Below, piece by piece: positions 57,686 through 64,000 of a stretch of DNA of 64,000 bases (positions are counted from its first letter, which is position 1; every line of letters begins with the position of its first letter). The stretch comes from Owenia fusiformis (Eukaryota; Annelida; Polychaeta; Sabellida; Oweniidae), in contig CAIIXF020000007.1 of NCBI GenBank assembly GCA_903813345.2, forward strand, positions 9,553,730 through 9,617,729, given 5' to 3'. Below the pieces are notes generated by a model. The model ran no database searches. It had not been told where the DNA came from and saw only the letters and a list, made by a program, of their open reading frames with translations. The translations under genes and the position numbers were made by a program.

Positions 57686-58647
57686 AAAAATGGGCTTACC
57701 ATCTTCCGTCTCTCAATTACCCCCATATGGAAATTCTCCCACACTTTATTATCAGTATGCTATTATAAAGTGATAAGCATGAGTGTAGTAACAATAGTAG
57801 CACAAAATGTCATTTGTTGACTCAGAAGTGGAAACCATTCAAACTTAGATTTCATATTGAATATGTATGTAATGTAATGAATTGCTGTAGCTAAAGTATT
57901 CAGACTTGGTATGTATTCTTGAATGTATTTTTATAATCGAAATAAAAAAGTTGAATGAAAGAATGCATAATGATCATGGTACTACATCTATCATGGAAGT
58001 ATGCAATAAACATGATTTTTTTTTACCACGTATATTGCATTTGTATCTTTCAGATTAATAACCTATGTGTTTCAGTCGACTACCCAGCAGTTGAAGGGCA
58101 TTCAGAGCGCAGAAAAATATCGGACAGTAAAACTGATTTAAGTGAAGACAAGTTCACCGTTACAACTATAACTATATATAACTGTATAATAATATTTAAT
58201 CATATACCCTATGGACAAGAACCAAATATTCGTATAATTTCACCTCTGATGTAGTCAAGAGTCAAAAGTAGAGGTGGATTTTGATAAATGGTAAGTCTAG
58301 TTCATTCATTCATGTTTTAATAGGAAAAACATTGTAAATAACAGTATTAGGTTAGGAAAAGTAGGGAGATATATAGGCTCATATTGGCAATGTTATATTT
58401 ACTGTATTACCATTTTGGCAACATTTGACATCATTTTTCATTTCTGCCAAATTCTTTATTGTACTTTATATTTATGCTTGGCACATATTTGTATATTTAT
58501 TTTACTTCATTTTTTAGCATATTGCTTACAGGTATGCATTTACATATGCATATACTCCTCTCATCACAACTTCATCAATAAGAATACAGTGAAGGAGACA
58601 TTATGATCATACCGGTATGTAGTAGTGGAAATTAACAGAATATCTTC

Positions 58648-58759
58648 ATGTCTAAAGAAATGGAAGAAAATGGCAATATGCCATTGAGTGACAATTCCAA
58701 GGATTTAGTTCCAATGAAACAATACAACACAATAAGCTCCAAGGAAGGATCGGATACAG
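58648..58759 (+). CDS. TMEM163: TMEM163-like exon 1
   Basis: ATG at 58648, with an in-frame TAA 15 nt upstream (58633-58635), so no longer N-terminus is possible within this exon unless splicing intervenes. It encodes MSKEMEENGNMPLSDNSKDL, then VPMKQYNTISSKEGSDT, a polar cytosolic tail. The donor is ACAG|GTAAGT and it leaves with one base. Confidence 0.75.
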
Positions 58760-61700
58760 GTAAGTCAGTTAATTACAAACATTACAGCTTTTATTTGACT
58801 AAACAATTGGTAGAATGACACTTTTGTAATTGACTTTACCATGTTTACATTGTTCTATTTTATTAGATAAAATTCAAACGTCAAATAAGGACTTTTCTAA
58901 CATGACTTAGGAAAACAATTTCCTATACATTATGTCATACAAATCAAATATGGAGAAAGTCCTGCATTTCATTGAAATGTGCTTTAAGAAAAAAAATCTA
59001 TAACATCGCAACCATTACAACACAATATCTTTGTAGATTAATGTGACTGTATATATGTAACTGTATAAATGTAGTTTGTATAATTGTAGTCTGGCCATGC
59101 CCTGATAACACAGTGGCCGTGCCTTAATAAATTCTAAATATACCTAGATCAGGGGAGGATCTGGGAATCAACAAGGGAGGGGCATACAATTAAAAAATAA
59201 GGCCTTAATGCCCATTTCCTGGGCCTACCCTAGAGTGCCCCCCCCCCCCCCTAGATATTCTAGAAAAATCATGCGTGATCTTTATTTTTGTACTTTTAAA
59301 AAGTAGGTCACAAAATTACCTTAAATGTAAATCAGTGGTCTCCTCAGCATTAAAGCAACCAGGTGCTGGTGCACATCCTGCTGAAAATTCAAAAATGACA
59401 CCCTGTTTAAATGCTGCTCATTGCCATCAATGAGCAAAACTGGTAAAATCAGGATGAAGCACCAGTTGAGAAAATCATTCTGGGAGATCACTGTTCTAGC
59501 CTGACATTCATAAAAAAACATTATTTCCAGACAACCTAGTCGAGACGAAGCACAGAGTGTCATTGAATGTCGCTGTTAAGCTGAGGATTGCAGCCATTGC
59601 CACATCATTCTTGTCCATCTTTGTTACACTTGCCCTTGGTGTGGCTACCTTAGGTAAGAGACAATTGAAGGATGATAACTGGGAGTTTCAGATTTGTGTC
59701 TCCCTTCAACAGCCCTATTATTTTTGACCTTGTTATTATTGGGAAATTTAGTTCCTTCCTTAAGTCGTAAATTAGAAGTGAGAAAGTTTTTTAACTACTT
59801 CATACCAGGGTGAAATTGTTTGAATCTATGAGACTTATATATCAACTCTTTTACAAGCCATAGACATTTACAATCACATTATTTCAATGCACAATTTGCT
59901 CACTTATTCTGTTTCAGACAATTACTATACAAATGATGTTCCAATATTGGTGTAATATACGTACAATACTGTAATTGTAGTGGTTAATATGTTTTACATT
60001 TCTGTTATAACCACTGTTATATTTTCCTGCATGAGTTTATGAGTTATTAACAATAAAATATATTACTTTGGTATTTTTGAACGGATATTGGTTTGTATAA
60101 AATTATTTTTCCTGGTGAACTTACATTAGTTGCAAACCTCAGTCCATTATCTTATCTGGCATCTGCATCAAATCAATACAATGTGTAAGATTTATATAAA
60201 TGTTTTGAATATCTTTTGTTATAATTGACATTTTATATTTCTTTGTTTTTTGTTGTAGTTATTGGTTTCCAAGAAAACAGTTCTGCTTCATTTGGCTTTG
60301 CAGTAAGTAGACACAGACAGACATATTATCATGAATAAACCTTTTTCATGTGGTCCCTAGCCACATGTGGTGTCCATTGTTGAATAACGCCTATTAAATT
60401 GGACCTGAGTAACTTTTGATTGTAATGTTTAGGTATATGTTCTTGAAATCCCCTTATCAAATTCTCCTACCCTCCTCCTAGGTGTTAATCATGGACTAAC
60501 CTTCTTGGCCGGCCATACTTGTGGCCTTGTCTTGGCCATTTTTATGGATATTTGAGATGAACAATTATACCAATCATAAATTATTAGAACTATCTCCAGC
60601 CATTTTGTGGAAAACATGTTAATCTCATCATCAATCATTTATGCACAGTATGTAAGCAGTATTTAATCATTAATACATGGACAGTTTGTAAGCTTATTCA
60701 GGCTCAGTAATAATTCAGTAAAACCTGTGTGAGTGGAACACTTGTGGTACTTAAAATTAATAGTGGATCTTTTGAGATCCACTCTTACAAGTTCATTAAA
60801 ATAAGTCAATTGGTCATGGGACTGAAAAGTGGTTTACTTAATATGGAATAGATCTTTACGATAAATCCTGCCACCTTTTTATATATCAGAGAAACGTTGA
60901 TATATTGGCTAGCTTGATTATGTCATAGGTTGAATTTTTTTGAATTAGTAATAAGTTCATCTTGTTTTTGCGTGGTCAGATTTCAACCTACAACCAATGA
61001 CATCAATTTAGCCAATATATCAGTTTTTCTAGTGTATCAAAAGGCATGGCCTAAAGTCTTCAGGAATTTCAGGTAATTTCTGGAAAAAATTGACCAAAAT
61101 CTGACCCCATTGAGTTCAATACAAATCTGGATTGGTTTCTAGGGGGGAGAATGGGGTCAAGCAAGGGTTTCAAAATTAGTGTTGTAATTTTCCTATGAAA
61201 ACACTTTTTCCTCCAAATTTGAAAGTGTATTTGGGGTCTACATTACTCGAAAAAGCACTCAATCAAATCTCATTTTTCCAAAATTTCTTGGAGGGAGGAC
61301 CCGCCAAAACCCACCGCTTGCTTGGCCTCGTCTTTCGTCATTAAATTTTCAGGAAATTTGAAATTTGCTGCTTTACGCCATGAAAAGGTGGCAAGAACGA
61401 TCTTTTGTTCTACTTACAGAGGTGTTGCACTTAACATGTTTTACTCTACATTAGAGTACAGTAGAACCTGTATATCTGAACACCTGTCTAATCCAAACAC
61501 CTCCTTTTTTCGGGGGTTTACGAAAAAGACCGACCCCACCGACCACCGACCGGAAAATTTCGAACGGAATGCGTGACATATCCGTAATTCGCGTGAAAAG
61601 TCCGAACGAAATGCGTACGTTTTTTCCCGTCCGTATTTTTGCTGTGTAGACGATCTTTTTTAGAAAATTTTCTACAGAAATATTTTTGCTTGACAATTAC

Positions 61701-63626
61701 CAGGTAAAATGCGTATTTGCGTGACATTTTCTGTCACGCAAAAATAACTGGCGTGACTTCAAATTCTTCAGCAAATGCGTGACAAATACGTAAATTGCGG
61801 GACAGTTGACAGGCCTGCAACCATATCATGTAAAAGACCAACATATGAACATATTTGTAGCCTTAAAATATTAATAATTTGATTTTAAATGTCAATCGTT
61901 GGACTAGGCAACGTTTTACCGATTTTGTACCAATTGCAACGAATGGCAAGCAAACAAATTGGGCATGACCGTCTCCTCTCGATTAATTGTCTTGCCTAAG
62001 GTCCTAAGCTATCATTAACCAACCTATCGTGTCTTTTTATGAAATTTAACAATTTCGAAACAAAAATGATTTGTTATCGTCATAGCCTACTGAATACTGA
62101 ACACGATATAATGTTACATGCGTTCTCTTATCGGGATTAAAAGTGACTTACCATTTCAGTACAACATTAGAAAGCTTTTTTGTCATATCAAATGTAGTTT
62201 TTACCAGTTGACATTTAACAACTGAGAAATCAAACATAACGTTACGACGTCAACATCGACGATGTTTGTGTGTTTTTGTTATTGCGTTTCATATGAATGA
62301 ACTTAATGCAATGTTACGTGCGTTTTTTCCAAAGTGACTAACCAGGATGAAATTGGTCTTCTAACAACTGAAACATCACTTAAAAATATGACATTACACA
62401 CCACGACGATGTAACGTTTTCATCGTGATTTGAAATGATTAATTATACGTTTTTAAATTACGACCTAGTAAAGGTACTATAGTCATTGGATTCCCAGTTT
62501 TAGTTTTACTTCTAATTTTGCATTTTTTCATCTTTATGTAAAACACCGTCAGCCGACCACCGACCACATGCACCCAACTGTGGAGAGTGACTGGTCGGTG
62601 GTCGGTGTTTTTCGTAAACCCTTTTTTCGGTCCCATTTTTCTTCCCATTGACTCCCATGTTAAAAAAAACTTGAAATGTGAGCACCTCCCAATTTGAACA
62701 GTCATATTTGAAAAAAAGATTCACCCGTCTAATCTGAACACTTTTCGTAAAATTTCAATCAAAATTGCTCAAATATTGTCATCATATTGATGACTGACTT
62801 CACAAGGATGGATTAATGTATTTATTATGCAACGATAAAAATTACCCTTTACAATTTTATTAAACAGTTCTGAAAAAATGATATGAGAGTATATTGAAAC
62901 AACAAGGGTCGAACAAGTTAATTCAATTCACTTATATGTGTTCAAAATTGTGTAATACATCTGCCATTATTATGTCACCACCTCTATTATGTCACCACCA
63001 GGAAGTGGTGACATATTCTTATTGTTTCTAACTTTTTTGTGGACGATGTTTAGTTGTTGGTGTTCAGCAGTTGGTGTTTGGCGGTTGGCATCTGTAACAA
63101 ATGGCAGGTGCTGACATTTTGCATGTTAATGCCTTGTATATGTTTGCTGTAAGCATGAACCTTACAGTTAGTTTCTTTGTTCATTCATGCATATCATTTA
63201 TATCAAAGTAGCTATCATCTCATCAAATGTTATTGCTATCATATAATTTATTGATGATTGTATTATATATATGTAGTCGTTTATAGTTCATAATTCTACA
63301 GTATAAAGATATTGCATTAGCGATTTTTTATTTTGATCTTGTGATCTTTCAATATGAAATTATTGATGATTGTATTATATATGTATATACTATGTAGTCA
63401 ATCATAGTTTGTGATTCTACTGTATAATGATATTGTATTAGCGATTTTTGATTGTGATCTTGTGATCGTGCAACATACATTGTGATTGGTGTTTTTATTT
63501 ATTTGCTATGTTGTCATTATTGTTTTAGTTGACAGCATTATTAGATGTGATGTCATCAGCAGTCGTGTTGTGGAGATATTATGGTGGAGCCGAAAAGGCC
63601 CTTTACTCTCCAAAGAGAGAATTTAT
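58648..63626 (+). CDS. TMEM163: TMEM163-like zinc transporter gene (5' part)
   Basis: Four exons with consensus junctions and matching phases: 58648-58759, 59531-59653, 60259-60302 and 63529-63626. The gene continues past the window. The product has a short polar N-terminus, a first membrane helix (AAIATSFLSIFVTLALGVAT) and a second block (ASFGFALTALLDVMSSAVVL, then WRYY and KREF). It matches vertebrate TMEM163 (VTLAL, SASAFGFAFDAILDVLSS, IVLWRY, HREYI). TMEM163 is a cation-diffusion-facilitator-type zinc transporter of vesicles and plasma membrane. The N-terminus is about 40 residues shorter than the mammalian one. The first of the two known zinc-coordinating aspartates is Thr here. Confidence 0.9.
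59140..59260. mobile_element. GGCGGATC-type element fragment
   Basis: aggggaggatctgggaatca, then 'ggccttaatgcccatttcctgg' and a C run. It shares wording with the 25540-25792 insert in reverse. It lies in intron 1 of the TMEM163-like gene. Confidence 0.55.
59531..59653 (+). CDS. TMEM163: TMEM163-like exon 2, first membrane helix
   Basis: 123 nt. The acceptor is ttatttccag and the donor TTAG|GTAAGA. It encodes NLVETKHRVSLNVAVKLRIA followed by a hydrophobic helix containing SIFVTLALGVATL. It enters and leaves with one base. Confidence 0.9.
60259..60302 (+). CDS. TMEM163: TMEM163-like exon 3
   Basis: 44 nt. The acceptor is tttgttgtag and the donor GCA|GTAAGT. It encodes VIGFQENSSASFGFA; the vertebrate counterpart is VSVMRYSASAFGFA. 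It leaves in phase 0. Confidence 0.9.
60714..61447. mobile_element. ACAGTAAAACCTGT-type MITE, copy 5, interrupted
   Basis: The left half (attcagtaaaacctgtgtga, gtggaacacttgtggtac) and the right half (acagaggtgttgcactt, aacatgttttactcta) are separated by about 550 bp. The interrupting sequence begins near 60875 (cctgccaccttttta) and ends near 61390 (aaaaggtggcaag), giving short inverted ends. It contains an internal inverted pair (atatattggcta and tagccaatatat). It lies in intron 3 of the TMEM163-like gene. Confidence 0.6.
61459..62760. mobile_element. ACAGTAAAACCTGT-type MITE, copy 6, with nested insertion
   Basis: The left part is tacagtagaacctgtatatc, tgaacacctgtctaatcc. The right part from 62622 reads ttttttcggtcccatt, cccattgactcccatg and 'gtctaatctgaacactttt'. 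Copy 2 has the corresponding uninterrupted order. The far right end is truncated. Confidence 0.75.
61514..62621. mobile_element. 1108-bp element with 9-bp target duplication
   Basis: The ends are GGGTTTACGAAAAAGACCGA and the complement of GGGTTTACGAAAAACACCGA. The flanks are TTTTTTCGG on both sides (61505-61513 and 62622-62630). The terminal regions are rich in 'ccgaccaccgacc'. A 9-bp duplication fits a Mutator-like element. No transposase is visible, so it is non-autonomous. Confidence 0.88.
63240..63480 (+). repeat. Two-copy tandem repeat of about 118 bp
   Basis: Two adjacent copies of a unit containing 'ttattgatgattgtattata', 'gtagtc', 'gattctac' (or aattctac) and 'gcgattttt..ttgtgatct', ending about 50 bp before exon 4 of the TMEM163-like gene. 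Confidence 0.8.
63529..63626 (+). CDS. TMEM163: TMEM163-like exon 4
   Basis: 98 nt. The acceptor is tattgttttag and the donor TTAT|GTAAGT. It encodes LTALLDVMSSAVVLWRYYGG, then AEKALYSPKREF plus two bases. It contains the second conserved aspartate of the zinc site (LLD). At the position of the first aspartate the codon is ACA (Thr). Confidence 0.9.
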
Positions 63627-64000
63627 GTAAGTGAATTGTCGAACTTGGTGTATGCAAATATGAGGCCTAGGCCCTAGGCCATGCAAAATATGACTTAATT
63701 TGGTCTTACCCTCAATACAACCATACCAGTATATTGTTGTTGAATATTGTGAGACTTGTTGAAGTTATGGAATATGTTCTTATGATAGCAATGTACGTAA
63801 TTAACCTGGAAGATAGACCCAGAAACCCCTCCTTGAAGGAGTCCTGTGTTCTTTTATGTGCACTTATACATAGACATACAAGTACACACCACAGCCTTTT
63901 GTACGAGTTGCAGACCACTCAGTCAAACACCTTGAAGTACTTCACGCAAACATCTTTTCTTTCTAGTATATTGAGTATTCAGTTAACATGTATAACAAAA

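Larger units (their letters stand above)
52986..58647. other. Intergenic or 5' non-coding region, no gene assigned
   Basis: Sequence between the array and the TMEM163-like coding start. A patch with more CpG (about 54330-54470, including gcgtgcgcgcgcag) could be a promoter of either gene, but no core motif decides it. Open frames near 53945-54239 lie on both strands and have no recognisable motif. A stretch at 58060-58160 follows a possible acceptor (gtatctttcag) and might be a non-coding exon. MITE copies are listed separately. Confidence 0.45.

Noticed and set aside
57955-58254. 99-codon ORF just upstream of the TMEM163-like start
   Set aside because: It is not in frame with a usable donor into exon 2 and has no similarity to TMEM163; part may be untranslated exon.
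1-64000. CRISPR array, prophage or bacterial operon
   Set aside because: Tandem repeats here have no unique spacers of constant length, and the genes are spliced animal genes.

Overview
The window is AT-rich, intron-bearing animal DNA. Exons are short with GT/AG junctions, repeats are dense, and both recognisable genes are conserved animal genes. Nothing bacterial, no rRNA or tRNA and no CRISPR array was seen. The repeat types (foldback elements, MITEs, GGAC-type microsatellite tails, Helitron/Pearl-like arrays) suit a marine invertebrate, but I cannot name the phylum from sequence alone.

Two genes can be reconstructed exon by exon. (1) A LETMD1-like gene (LETM1-domain mitochondrial inner-membrane protein) runs on the minus strand from 16448 down to at least 6278; its first and last coding exons were not found. 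It has two unusual splice features. Two 83-nt exons with identical phases encode alternative versions of the membrane helix. One exon also ends in a tandem repeat carrying five stacked splice donors, four of them in frame. A small antisense ORF (8539-8979) sits in its large 3' intron. (2) A TMEM163-like gene (zinc transporter of the CDF fold) starts on the plus strand at 58648; four coding exons are visible before it leaves the window.

Between them lies about 36 kb of repeats. Layout: 1-1100 satellite and GGAC microsatellite; 1441-6175 foldback element with decayed coding traces in its arms; 6278-16448 LETMD1-like gene with several MITEs in its introns; 16669-20843 repeat array on the minus strand; 20844-32264 a centre with two 1501-bp inverted copies of one DNA transposon and a foldback element with a nested insertion; 32265-52985 thirteen head-to-tail repeat elements on the plus strand; 52986-58647 intergenic with MITEs and a minisatellite; 58648-64000 TMEM163-like gene with nested transposons in its introns.

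The array elements end in a short hairpin followed by CTAG in a T-rich target, as Helitron-type elements do. They fall into three subfamilies whose 5' and 3' ends always go together. Nearly every element carries one AGGTCAaAGGTCA motif, a consensus DR1 nuclear-receptor site. The many 60-110 residue open frames in this zone are repeat translations, not genes. No transposase or reverse transcriptase gene was recognised anywhere.
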